Assembly (NCBI RefSeq): GCF_008727755.1
Contig: NZ_CP044231.1
Location: 2,666,001 to 2,730,000 of the forward strand
Reading direction: 5' to 3'
Length of the DNA stretch: 64,000 bases
From: Microbacterium caowuchunii
GTDB taxonomy: Bacteria > Actinomycetota > Actinomycetes > Actinomycetales > Microbacteriaceae
Shown: positions 41,705 to 49,555 of the stretch, piece by piece
How positions within the stretch are numbered: position 1 is the stretch's first letter
Layout of the letters: each line of letters starts with the position of its first letter
Notes under the pieces: generated by a model
The model's database searches: none
Told to the model about the DNA's origin: nothing
What the model saw: the letters and a program-made list of their open reading frames with translations, nothing else
Position numbers and translations under genes: made by a program

Positions 41705-42214
41705 ATGGGCGGACTCGGTGGTAGAGCCGGCGCACGTACGCACGACGACGGTCGTGACGAGAGCCGCAACGAGCGCGCCGACCGCAACTGGGACGAGCTG
41801 ATGCAGGAGTTGCGCGTCATGCAGACCGGCGCCCAGATCCTGAGCGGATTCCTGCTCGCGGTGGCGTTCCAGCCACGCTTCCCCGACCTCGACGAGGTCC
41901 AGGTGGGCCTGTACGTCGCCCTCGTCGGACTCGCCGCCGTCTGCTCGTTGCTGGCGCTCGCGCCCGTGGCGCTGCACCGCACGCACTTCGCGCAGGGCAG
42001 GAAACCGGAGCTCGTGGTGATCGCCGGACGCATCGTCGCGGCCGACCTCATCGCGATCGGGCTGCTCACCATCGGGGTGACGACCCTCATCGTGGATGTC
42101 GCCCTCGGCCGCGTGGCCGCCCTCGTGGCCACCTGCTTGTGCGTCGTCGGCGTGGTGCTGCTGTGGGTCCTCGTCCCCCGCCGGGTCGGACGCGACGGTC
42201 GCCCGACGGACTGA
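41705..42214 (+). CDS. DUF6328 family membrane protein
   Basis: 169 aa: a hydrophilic Arg/Asp-rich N-terminus, then four membrane segments. LRVMQTGAQILSGFLLAVAF and FPDLDEVQVGLYVALVGLAA are the pattern of actinobacterial DUF6328 proteins. Function unknown. The ATG at 41705 is preferred over the upstream start because GAAGGGACCGGG stands directly before it. Confidence 0.8.
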   Translation: MGGLGGRAGARTHDDGRDESRNERADRNWDELMQELRVMQTGAQILSGFLLAVAFQPRFPDLDEVQVGLYVALVGLAAVCSLLALAPVALHRTHFAQGRKPELVVIAGRIVAADLIAIGLLTIGVTTLIVDVALGRVAALVATCLCVVGVVLLWVLVPRRVGRDGRPTD

Positions 42215-42260
42215 ATCGTTAAGCAGGTTAACCATAAGTAGTTAATTTGGCCCGGGGCAT

Positions 42261-42266
42261 TAGTCT
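42261..42266 (+). promoter_or_regulatory. -10 box (TAGTCT) of a leaderless transcript
   Basis: TAGTCT lies 6 nt before the GTG at 42273, downstream of an unusually AT-rich stretch (42225-42250). Confidence 0.55.
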
Positions 42267-42272
42267 CTGCCT

Positions 42273-42584
42273 GTGGGACAGTTACTTTACGACGCAGGCT
42301 CGCAGTCATTCGATATCGATGACCGCACACTCGCTCATCTGCGCGTCGTTTTCATGAACAAACTCCGGCGCAGCGAGCCCTTCCTGTTCCATCTCCCCGA
42401 CCCGCACGGGATGGGGATGCGGAGCCTGTGGATCCATCCCGCCGTGGCCCTGGTCTTCACCTTCTACGGCAGCCGGAGCCCCGCGCTGAATCGGGAGTGG
42501 ATCGACGAGCTGATGTCCGAAGCGAACGGTCCCCACGGGCTCACCCTCTCGCCCGAGCGGGCCGGCGAGCGCCAGAACGCCTGA
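42273..42584 (+). CDS. DUF7882 family protein (often annotated as ATP-dependent DNA ligase-like)
   Basis: 103 aa from a GTG: MGQLLYDAG, FDIDDRTLAHLRVVFMNKLR, ESLW-like region RSLWIHPAVALVF, and LNREWIDELMSEAN. This small protein type recurs in Microbacteriaceae, frequently in several copies, with unknown function despite the ligase label. No ribosome site; leaderless start. Its stop is the edge of the tandem hairpin repeat. Confidence 0.75.
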   Translation: MGQLLYDAGSQSFDIDDRTLAHLRVVFMNKLRRSEPFLFHLPDPHGMGMRSLWIHPAVALVFTFYGSRSPALNREWIDELMSEANGPHGLTLSPERAGERQNA

Positions 42585-42710
42585 CGCGTCGCTGGGATCA
42601 GCGACAGACCCTACGGACGCGTCGCTGGGATCAGCGACAGACCCTACGGACGCGTCGCTGGGATCAGCGACAGACCCGCCGTACGTGTCGCTGGATCAGC
42701 GACACTCTGC
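42584..42710. repeat. Four-unit 33-bp tandem repeat, each unit a 7-bp hairpin
   Basis: Units start at 42584, 42617, 42650 and 42683 (the last truncated). Each holds GTCGCTGGGATCAGCGAC, a perfect 7-bp stem with a 4-nt loop; the fourth lacks one loop base. The first unit begins at the last base of one gene and the fourth contains the stop codon of the convergent MarR gene. It could act as a bidirectional terminator or a protein-binding array. Confidence 0.9.
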
Positions 42711-43142
42711 ATCCACCGAGCGGACGACGCGTTCGATGAACGCCGCCACGGCCTCCGCCGTCACGGGGTCCAGGTCCGCCGCCTCCTCGCGGATGCGCGC
42801 GGTGAGGGGATCCACGTCATCGGCGTCGGTCGACCGGTCGAACGGCAGCACGTGCTTGCTGCGCCGGTCGTCCGGATTGACCGCGAATGTGATCATGCCG
42901 CCGGAGTGGAGCTTGTCGAGGATGCCGCTGACCGCGGCCGCCGAGACGCCGAGGTGAGCCGCGACCGCCCTGGGCGTCACCCGCTCACCGGCATCGGCGC
43001 GTTCGAGGATGAAGCGCATCGCCGCGCGGGCGTTCTCACTGGGACCGCACTGGGTCTGACGCCGCCGGGACAGGCTCGCCTCGGACAGTCGCAGACGCTC
43101 GACGGCACGGGCTGCACGCTGCTGCGGATCGGGCTCCGCCAT
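42696..43142 (-). CDS. MarR family transcriptional regulator
   Basis: 148 aa: an N-terminal helix rich in Arg, then a winged helix with RVTPRAVAAHLGVSAAAVSG (recognition region), ILDKLHSGGMITFAVNPDDRRS (wing), and a C-terminal helix. The ATG at 43142 removes an upstream segment of poor coding character. Its target is unknown; no adjacent operon shows an obvious matching operator. The last codons and stop lie in the fourth hairpin repeat. Confidence 0.82.
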   Translation of the reverse strand: MAEPDPQQRAARAVERLRLSEASLSRRRQTQCGPSENARAAMRFILERADAGERVTPRAVAAHLGVSAAAVSGILDKLHSGGMITFAVNPDDRRSKHVLPFDRSTDADDVDPLTARIREEAADLDPVTAEAVAAFIERVVRSVDAECR

Positions 43143-43289
43143 GTTCCAGACCTCCGTGGCGCACGGGTTCGGGAGGGACCGTGCTGCCCCACACGTTAGC
43201 CCGCCGGCCTGGACGCTCGCACCCAACACCCCTCCGCCCGGGTGCGCAACCCCTCCTTCACGCCGGGTGCCATCCGTTACATTCGCGAG

Positions 43290-43475
43290 ATGTACGTGCT
43301 GGATGGCGGGCCGCGTGCGGGACAACTCGTGGATGATCTCCCCGAGGGATACGTCCCGCCCGCGCAACCGCTGTCAAGCTTCGAGGCTCTCGTGATCGGG
43401 GACATCCCCGCTGCCGTCGCCGTGTGGGGTTCCGAGGGCGGCCGCGGCCGCGGCCGGCTTCACCGGGTGGAGTGA
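43290..43475 (+). CDS. 61-aa hypothetical protein
   Basis: Begins MYVLDGGPRAGQLVDDLPEG and ends in a Gly/Arg-rich tail. TACATT stands 6 nt before the ATG, the leaderless geometry, which decides this start over the one 16 codons upstream. It has no membrane segment or recognised domain. It ends 1 bp from the convergent GH43 gene. Confidence 0.6.
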   Translation: MYVLDGGPRAGQLVDDLPEGYVPPAQPLSSFEALVIGDIPAAVAVWGSEGGRGRGRLHRVE

Positions 43476-43476
43476 G

Positions 43477-44940
43477 TCACCCGCCGGGATGCCCGGTGTA
43501 GGCGATCCCGCGCACGGTGACGGGCTCGCCGCCGTGCGCGGTGAAGCCGACCCAGACCCCCACGAAGCCACCGGCCCGCGCCGGCGAGAGCAGACCGGCC
43601 GGCACCGCGGCCAGCGGCCCGTCCCCGCCGTCCACGGTTATCGAGAACGTCTCCGCGTCCGAGCCCAGCGAGACGCCGGTGACGCCCGGATCGAGCGTGA
43701 CCCGGGCCAGTTCCCGCGCCGGGGCGCCGTCGGTCACCATCACGACGAGCCCGTCCTCGCTCCGCTCGGCGACCAGCAGCACGTCGTCGCGCAGACGCGC
43801 GGCGATCCCCGCGCCGGGTGGGAGGTCGCCGCGCAGGGTGAAGCCGTGGTGCCGCTGCCGGATCCCGACGAACGCGGGCGTGCCGGGGCCGCCGGGCCCC
43901 GTTCCGGTCGGCGCGATCCGGAGCGTGCGCGCCGCCGCATCCGCCTGCCAGAATCCGGTGACCGCCGTGCGCACCTGGGTCCACTCCCCGGGGGAAGGGA
44001 ACCCGGGCCCGGTCCCGGCCGCCGGCAGCGCGTCCAGTCGGCCCCGACCGGGGAGGAAGACCGGCCAGTCGTCCTCCCAGTCGACGTCCACCAGGAACGC
44101 CTCGCGTCCCAGCGGGTCGGCTCCGCCGCGCGGACGGGTCGCCAGCAGCACCGCGGCCCAGTCGTCGTCGCCGTGCCGGACGAGGTCGGCGTGGCCGACG
44201 TTCTGGATCGGGTATCCCCGCCCCAGATGCCGGTGCGTCAGGACGGGGTTGCCCCGATGACCCTCGTAGGGCCCGGTGACCGCACGACTGCGGGCGACGG
44301 ACAGGGCATGGAAGTACTCCGTCCCACCCTCCGAGGCGAGGAGGTAGTACCAGTCGCCGCGTCGATGGATGTGCGGCCCCTCCGCCCACACCGCGCCGGT
44401 CAGTGCGCCGTGCCAGAGATCGTGGCGCGGCCCCACGAGCCGCAGGCCCACCGGATCGAACTCCCGCATCCAGACCACGGTCTGACCGGGCCAGTCCCGC
44501 TCGACCAGCTCGGTTCCGGTGAACCAGGCCCGCCCGTCGTCGTCGAAGAACAGCGACGGGTCGATGCCGGGGGCATCGAGCCACACCGGGTCGGACCACG
44601 GCCCGGCGGGATCGTCGGCGGTCAGCACGAAGTCCCCGTCGCGGCCGCTCCCGTGCACCAGGGTGCAGACCAGGAACCACCGTCCCCGGTGATGCCGGAG
44701 GGTGGGTGCGAACAGCCCGCCGGAGGACGGGACGCCGGTCAGATCGAGCTGACCCGGGCGGTCGACCGCGTGCCCGAGCGGCGACCAGTCGCGCAGATTC
44801 CGGCTGTGGAAGACCGGGATGCCGGGGAAGTACTCGAACGTGGACGTGGCCAGGTAGAAGTCGTCACCGACGCGCTCGATCGTCGGATCCGGATGACACC
44901 CGGGAAGGATGGGGACACCGGCGGAGTCGGCAAGGGGCAC
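43477..44940 (-). CDS. Glycoside hydrolase family 43 protein (beta-xylosidase/arabinofuranosidase-like)
   Basis: 487 aa: a five-bladed beta-propeller (about 10-300) followed by a beta-sandwich. GCHPDPTIERVGDDFYLATS holds the catalytic base Asp, DPSLFFDDDGRAWF the middle Asp, and WAEGPHIHRR the acid Glu, as in GH43. No signal peptide, so it should cleave short xylo- or arabino-oligosaccharides inside the cell. The start is the GTG at 44940; the frame extends into the paaG gene and is cut there. It lies 49 bp after paaG in the same direction, though its function is unrelated to phenylacetate. Confidence 0.88.
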   Translation of the reverse strand: MPLADSAGVPILPGCHPDPTIERVGDDFYLATSTFEYFPGIPVFHSRNLRDWSPLGHAVDRPGQLDLTGVPSSGGLFAPTLRHHRGRWFLVCTLVHGSGRDGDFVLTADDPAGPWSDPVWLDAPGIDPSLFFDDDGRAWFTGTELVERDWPGQTVVWMREFDPVGLRLVGPRHDLWHGALTGAVWAEGPHIHRRGDWYYLLASEGGTEYFHALSVARSRAVTGPYEGHRGNPVLTHRHLGRGYPIQNVGHADLVRHGDDDWAAVLLATRPRGGADPLGREAFLVDVDWEDDWPVFLPGRGRLDALPAAGTGPGFPSPGEWTQVRTAVTGFWQADAAARTLRIAPTGTGPGGPGTPAFVGIRQRHHGFTLRGDLPPGAGIAARLRDDVLLVAERSEDGLVVMVTDGAPARELARVTLDPGVTGVSLGSDAETFSITVDGGDGPLAAVPAGLLSPARAGGFVGVWVGFTAHGGEPVTVRGIAYTGHPGG

Positions 44941-44989
44941 GCCTTGTATTGCACACAGGTTCGCGCCGGAGGTCAACCGGCGGCGCGCG

Positions 44990-45760
44990 TCAGTGCCCGC
45001 GGAACACCGGCGGGCGCTTCGCGCCGAACGCGGCGAACCCCTCGCGGTAGTCCTCGGTGTCCCGCAGCCGCGCCTGCGCGCTGTTCTCCGCACTCACCAC
45101 GTCCCAGAGCCCGGCCCCGTCCTCCCGGATGGCGGCGATGATGCGCTTGCTGGCGAGGAACGCCTGCGTCGGCCCGGCGGCGGCGGCGCGGGCCGCGGCC
45201 TCCACGGCGGGCAGCACCTCGTCCGCCGGCAGGCTCCGGGAGAACAGTCCCAGCCGCACCGCTTCCGCACCGGACAGCAGATCGCCCGAGTAGATGAGGT
45301 CGAGGGTGCGGTGGGCGCCCAGCCGCTCGTAGAACAGGGCGTGGCCGCCGGAGTCGAGCACGGCGCCGAGCGCAGCGAACGGCGAGCCGACCTTCGCGGT
45401 GTCGGCGACGTAGACGACGTCCGTGGCGACGAGCAGACCCAGCCCGACGCCGAGGCACGCGCCGTGCGCAGCGGCGAACGTCGGCGCCGGGAAGTCCGCC
45501 ATCCGTCGCAGGAGCGGGGCGAGCAGGCCCTCCAGGTAGCCGCGCACGTCGTCCGTCGCCGGGTCGACGCCCGCGATGTCGCGCCCGGCGCAGAACGCGC
45601 GCCCCTCACCGCGCAGCACGAGCGCTCGCACCGCGGCGGTCTCGGCCTCCGCGTACGCGGCGTCGAGATCGCGCAGGGACTGCTCGTCGAGGGCGTTGAG
45701 CTTTCCCGGAGCGTCGAGCACCACGTGCGCGACGTCGTCGTCGATGCGCAGATCGATCAT
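44990..45760 (-). CDS. paaG: Epoxyphenylacetyl-CoA isomerase / enoyl-CoA hydratase family
   Basis: 256 aa crotonase-fold protein: oxyanion segments GRAFCAGRDIAGVDP and HGACLGVGLGLLVATDVVYV, and a C-terminal helix with RDTEDYREGFAAFGAKR. In the paa pathway PaaG converts ring 1,2-epoxyphenylacetyl-CoA to oxepin-CoA. It is assigned as PaaG and not PaaF from its place directly after paaE; family similarity alone does not fix this. It lies 7 bp after paaE. Confidence 0.85.
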   Translation of the reverse strand: MIDLRIDDDVAHVVLDAPGKLNALDEQSLRDLDAAYAEAETAAVRALVLRGEGRAFCAGRDIAGVDPATDDVRGYLEGLLAPLLRRMADFPAPTFAAAHGACLGVGLGLLVATDVVYVADTAKVGSPFAALGAVLDSGGHALFYERLGAHRTLDLIYSGDLLSGAEAVRLGLFSRSLPADEVLPAVEAAARAAAAGPTQAFLASKRIIAAIREDGAGLWDVVSAENSAQARLRDTEDYREGFAAFGAKRPPVFRGH

Positions 45761-45767
45761 GTCCGCC

Positions 45768-46871
45768 TCAGTTGTCGTAGTCGACCGTGACCCGGTCGGA
45801 TGTCGGATGGGACTGGCACGTCAGCACGTAGCCGCGCTCGAGCTCATCGGGTTCGAGGGCGTAGTTCTCGGTCATGGTCACCGACCCGGTGAGCACCCGC
45901 GCGCGGCAGGTCCCGCACACTCCCCCCGCGCAGGCGAAGGGCACGTCGGGGCGGACCCGGAGGGCGGCGTCCAGGATGGATTCGCGCGCGCTGACCGGTG
46001 TGTCCACCCGGGTGGACTGCCCGTCGAGCGTGAACTCGATCGTGTGCACCGGCTCGTCCGCGCGCACCGTCACCGGCGGGCGGGGACCCGTGGGCCCGCG
46101 GGACTCCCCCGTGGTGAACAGCTCGTAGCGGATGTGCGCGTCGTCCACGCCGACGTCGGCGAGCGTCCGCCGGCACAGCTGGACCAGCTCGAGCGGGCCG
46201 CACAGGAACCACTCGTCCACCGTGGCGGGACGCACGAGACCCTCCAGGATGCGGCGCAGACGCTCCTCGTCGATGCGCCCGGAGAGCACGGGGGCGGCGC
46301 GCTGCTCACGGGAGAGCACATGGTGGAGGGCGAACCGCGTGGGGTGGCGGTCCTTCAGATCGGCCAGGTCGTCCAGGAACATCACGTCGAGCGTCGACCG
46401 GTTGGTGTAGACGAGTGTGAATCGGGAGGTGGGCGACGCGGCGAGCACGTCCGTCGCCAGCGCCATCATCGGCGTGATCCCGGAGCCCGCAGCGATCCCG
46501 GCGACGTGCGCGGCATCCAGATCGGGCAGACCGGTGGTGAACGTCCCCTGCGGGCTCATCACGTCGATCTCATCGCCCGGACGCAACCCGCTCTGCGCCC
46601 ATGCGGAGAACCACCCGCCGTGATTGCGCTTGATGGCGATGCTGAGCGAGCCGGGCGCCGGCGGACGGCACAGCGAGTAGGAGCGGCGCGCCTCGTGGCC
46701 GTCGATACGGGCACGCAGGGCGACGTACTGCCCGGGCAGGAAGTCGTACTCCGCGACCAGCTCCGCCGGCACCGCGAAGGTGACCTCCACCGCGTCCGCC
46801 GTCAGCGCCCGCACCTCCGCGACGCGCAGCCGGTGGAACCGGGCACGGGAGCGCGTGGTCGAGGTCGCCAT
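45768..46871 (-). CDS. paaE: Phenylacetyl-CoA epoxidase reductase subunit
   Basis: 367 aa: a ferredoxin-reductase module (FAD: RSYSLCRPPAPG; NAD: GIAAGSGITPMMAL) followed by a plant-type 2Fe-2S domain with CAGGVCGTC and a fourth Cys further on (LTCQSHP). It passes electrons from NAD(P)H to the PaaAC di-iron centre. The ATG at 46871 overlaps the paaD stop (TGATG). The longer upstream frame is an artefact of overlap with paaD. Confidence 0.95.
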   Translation of the reverse strand: MATSTTRSRARFHRLRVAEVRALTADAVEVTFAVPAELVAEYDFLPGQYVALRARIDGHEARRSYSLCRPPAPGSLSIAIKRNHGGWFSAWAQSGLRPGDEIDVMSPQGTFTTGLPDLDAAHVAGIAAGSGITPMMALATDVLAASPTSRFTLVYTNRSTLDVMFLDDLADLKDRHPTRFALHHVLSREQRAAPVLSGRIDEERLRRILEGLVRPATVDEWFLCGPLELVQLCRRTLADVGVDDAHIRYELFTTGESRGPTGPRPPVTVRADEPVHTIEFTLDGQSTRVDTPVSARESILDAALRVRPDVPFACAGGVCGTCRARVLTGSVTMTENYALEPDELERGYVLTCQSHPTSDRVTVDYDN

Positions 46872-47359
46872 CAGTGCACCTTGAAGAAGTCGAACGGCTC
46901 CAGGCAGGAGCAGCATTCGTAGAGCGCCTTGCACGAGGTCGAGCCGAAGCGCGCCACCTCCCGCGTATCGAGCGAGCCGCACCGCGGGCACCGGACCCCG
47001 ATCCGGACGCGCACCGGCCCCGACGGTACGCCCGCTCGCCCGGGGGGCGGCGCGATGCCGTAGGCGGTGAGTTTGCGCTTCCCCTCCTCGCTCATCCAGT
47101 CCGTCGTCCACGCCGGGGCGAGGACGAGGTCGACCTCGACGCGTCCGTACCCCTCGGCTGCGAAGGCGAGCGCGAGATCCTGCCGGATGACGTCCATGGC
47201 GGGGCATCCGGAGTAGGTCGGCGTGATCGTCACCCGGACGGTGCCGCCCTCCTCGCGGACGTCGCGCAGGATGCCGAGGTCCTCGATCGTGAGCACCGGC
47301 ACCTCCGGGTCGCACACGCGGGCGGCGATCGCCCACACCCCGGTCCGCGTCGTCACCAT
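46871..47359 (-). CDS. paaD: Phenylacetate catabolism protein PaaD (Fe-S assembly, DUF59/SufT-like)
   Basis: 162 aa: MIP18/DUF59 domain with DPEVPVLTIEDLGILRDV and TPTYSGCPAMDVI, then a C-terminal zinc- or Fe-binding region CPRCGS, SCKALYECCSCLEPFDFFK. It is thought to help mature the epoxidase metal centres. The ATG at 47359 overlaps paaC by 7 bp; a GTG at 47356 is the alternative. Confidence 0.93.
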   Translation of the reverse strand: MVTTRTGVWAIAARVCDPEVPVLTIEDLGILRDVREEGGTVRVTITPTYSGCPAMDVIRQDLALAFAAEGYGRVEVDLVLAPAWTTDWMSEEGKRKLTAYGIAPPPGRAGVPSGPVRVRIGVRCPRCGSLDTREVARFGSTSCKALYECCSCLEPFDFFKVH

Positions 47360-48198
47360 GTCGCCCCCGGGTGCTGCCGGGCGAGGACCTGCATCTCGGC
47401 CAGGAGCGGTCCGAGCGTCGGGAAGTGGCCGCCGGATCGTCCCCGGCCCTGCGCGGGCTCGCGACCCGGGACGTCCATCCCCGCCTCGGCGAGCACCGTC
47501 GCGATCGTGTCGTCGAAACCCGGACGGAGCAGGGACGGGCGCACGGCGACGCCCTCGAGGCGGTCGATGATCTCCTCGTCGCGGAACAGCTCGTCGACGT
47601 AGGGCCAGACGTCGTCCATCGCCCGCGTCATCCGGCGGCGGGACTCCTCGGTCCCGCCGGCCAGACGCAGCGTCCACTGCACGGCGTGGTCACGGTGGTA
47701 GTCGACCTCCTTGACCGCCTTCGCCGCGATCGCGGCGAGCGTCGGGTCCGCCGAACCTGCCAGCGCGCGGTACAGCTCGAACATGTACGCGGATGCGGCG
47801 AGTTGACGGGCGATCGTGTGGGCGAAGTCGCCGTTGGGCTGTTCCACGAGCCAGGAGCTGCGGAACTCGTGCTCGTCCCGCCAGTACGCCAGGTCGTCCT
47901 CGGTCCGCCCATCGAAGCCGCCCGCGTGGTGCAGCAGGGAGCGGGCGTGACCGAGGAGATCCAGTGCGATGTTCGCGAGGGCCACGTCCTCCTCGAGCTC
48001 CGGCGCATGGGCCACCCACCCGCTCAGCTGCTGGGAGAGCACGAGCGCGTCGTCCCCCAGCCACAGCGCGTACTCCGCGGCGTCGGCGGACCCTGCGCCG
48101 CCGCCCTCGCCGATCAGTTCGGCATCCAGCGCGACCTCGTCCAGCGTGACGTCGCCGTGCGGATCGTCGGCTGCGGTGGAGTGCGGCAAGGCGCTCAT
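47353..48198 (-). CDS. paaC: Phenylacetyl-CoA epoxidase structural subunit
   Basis: 281 aa ferritin-like helical protein (EYALWLGDDALVLSQQLSGW, ANIALDLLGHARSLLHHAG, VDYHRDHAVQWTLRL). It pairs with PaaA in the epoxidase core; in this family PaaC does not hold a working di-iron site. The ATG at 48198 overlaps the paaB stop (ATGA). About 40 hydrophilic residues at the N-terminus precede the family domain. Confidence 0.95.
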   Translation of the reverse strand: MSALPHSTAADDPHGDVTLDEVALDAELIGEGGGAGSADAAEYALWLGDDALVLSQQLSGWVAHAPELEEDVALANIALDLLGHARSLLHHAGGFDGRTEDDLAYWRDEHEFRSSWLVEQPNGDFAHTIARQLAASAYMFELYRALAGSADPTLAAIAAKAVKEVDYHRDHAVQWTLRLAGGTEESRRRMTRAMDDVWPYVDELFRDEEIIDRLEGVAVRPSLLRPGFDDTIATVLAEAGMDVPGREPAQGRGRSGGHFPTLGPLLAEMQVLARQHPGATW

Positions 48199-48500
48199 AG
48201 GTGGGGCACCCCCGCGGAAGCGGTGTAGTAAGCGGCGTGACGGTAGTTCTTCCCCGCGGGACTCTCGAAGAAGGCCCCCTTCGCGTCCGGGTCGCTCGTG
48301 GTGACCGCGTCGGCGGGCACGACCCAGATGGAGACGCCCTCGTTGCGGCGCGTGTAGAGGTCGCGGGCGTTGCGGACGGCCAGGTCCGCGTCCGGGGCGT
48401 GGAGCGAGCCGACGTGCACGTGGCTCAGCCCGCGCTTGGCGCGGACGAACACCTCCCACAGTGGCCACTGCTCGGCCGGCGCGGCTCCGGGCGTCGCCAT
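48195..48500 (-). CDS. paaB: Phenylacetyl-CoA epoxidase subunit PaaB
   Basis: 101 aa, with WPLWEVFVRAKRGLSHVHVG and LYTRRNEGVSIWVVPADAVT, the family signature. It stabilises and bridges the PaaAC oxygenase complex. The ATG at 48500 lies 2 bp from the paaA stop; upstream open codons are inside paaA. Confidence 0.95.
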   Translation of the reverse strand: MATPGAAPAEQWPLWEVFVRAKRGLSHVHVGSLHAPDADLAVRNARDLYTRRNEGVSIWVVPADAVTTSDPDAKGAFFESPAGKNYRHAAYYTASAGVPHL

Positions 48501-48502
48501 CC

Positions 48503-49486
48503 CTACGCCGCCTCTCGGTTCTCGGCGGTCGCCGCCTGCTTGCGGGCGTACTCCGCCGCGGCCTCTCGCACCCAGGCCCCGTCCTCGTGCGCGTCGCGGC
48601 GGTTCTGCAGGCGCACCGCGTTCATCGGTCCCCGCCCGGCGAGGATCTCGTGGAATTCCGACCAGTCGATCTCGGTCATCCGCCAGCGCTGGGCGCCCTC
48701 GTCCCAGTGCAATTCGGGGTCCGGCAGAGTGACGCCGAGGGCCTCCGCCTGCGGGACGAGCATCCCCAGGAAACGCTGACGCAGCTCGTCGTTGGAGAAG
48801 CGCTTGATCTTCCACGCCGTGGACCGGGCGGAGTTGGGCGATGCGTCATCGGGCGGTCCGAACATCATGAGGCTCGGCCAGTACCAGCGGTCGACGGCAT
48901 CCTGCGCCATCGCGCGCTGTGCGTCGGTGCCCTGCATGAGGGTCAACAGGATCTCGAAACCCTGCCGCTGGTGGAACGACTCCTCCTTGCAGATGCGGAC
49001 CATGGCGCGCCCGTAAGGACCGTACGACGCACGGCACAGCGGCACCTGGTTGCAGATCGCCGCGCCGTCCACCAGCCAGCCGATCGCCCCCATGTCCGCC
49101 CACGTCGGGGTGGGGTAGTTGAAGATCGAGGAGTACTTCGCCTTGCCGTCGATGAGCTGGTGCGTCATCTCGTCCCGGGTGATCCCCAGCGTCTGCGCGG
49201 CGGAGTAGAGGTAGAGCCCGTGTCCCGCCTCGTCCTGCACCTTCGCCAGGAGGATGGCTTTGCGCTTGAGGCTCGGCGCGCGGGTGATCCAGTTCCCCTC
49301 GGGCTGCATACCGATGATCTCGGAGTGCGCGTGCTGGGAGATCTGCCGGATCAGCGTCTTCCGGTAGGCCTCCGGCATCCAGTCCCGCGGCTCGACACGG
49401 GAGTCCGCGGCGATGAGGTCGTCGAAGTGCGCCTGCTGCTCCGCGTCTGCGGTCACGGTGCCTGCGGTCACGGTGTCTGCGGTCAT
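48503..49486 (-). CDS. paaA: Phenylacetyl-CoA epoxidase catalytic subunit
   Basis: 327 aa ferritin-like di-iron oxygenase: [40 protein letters not shown] (Glu/His ligands), and [16 protein letters not shown] (Glu/His ligands). It epoxidises the ring of phenylacetyl-CoA. AAAGGAG precedes the ATG. The first 14 residues are a short Thr/Val/Ala repeat encoded by repeated DNA. A TetR-type operator sits directly upstream. Confidence 0.96.
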   Translation of the reverse strand: MTADTVTAGTVTADAEQQAHFDDLIAADSRVEPRDWMPEAYRKTLIRQISQHAHSEIIGMQPEGNWITRAPSLKRKAILLAKVQDEAGHGLYLYSAAQTLGITRDEMTHQLIDGKAKYSSIFNYPTPTWADMGAIGWLVDGAAICNQVPLCRASYGPYGRAMVRICKEESFHQRQGFEILLTLMQGTDAQRAMAQDAVDRWYWPSLMMFGPPDDASPNSARSTAWKIKRFSNDELRQRFLGMLVPQAEALGVTLPDPELHWDEGAQRWRMTEIDWSEFHEILAGRGPMNAVRLQNRRDAHEDGAWVREAAAEYARKQAATAENREAA

Positions 49487-49497
49487 CGTCGACTCCT

Positions 49498-49519
49498 TTA
49501 CAGAACGATCGTTCAGTTA
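49498..49519. promoter_or_regulatory. PaaR-type operator upstream of paaA
   Basis: Contains the perfect palindrome GAACGATCGTTC followed by AGTTA. It is one of three related 22-bp sites in the paa region and overlaps the likely paaA promoter. Confidence 0.7.
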
Positions 49520-49555
49520 GTCTAACCGCGGGATCCGGGACCGGCAACCGGCGGC

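Noticed and set aside
42584..42710. 33-bp tandem repeat as a CRISPR array
   Set aside because: The units are contiguous with no spacers, and no cas genes lie nearby.
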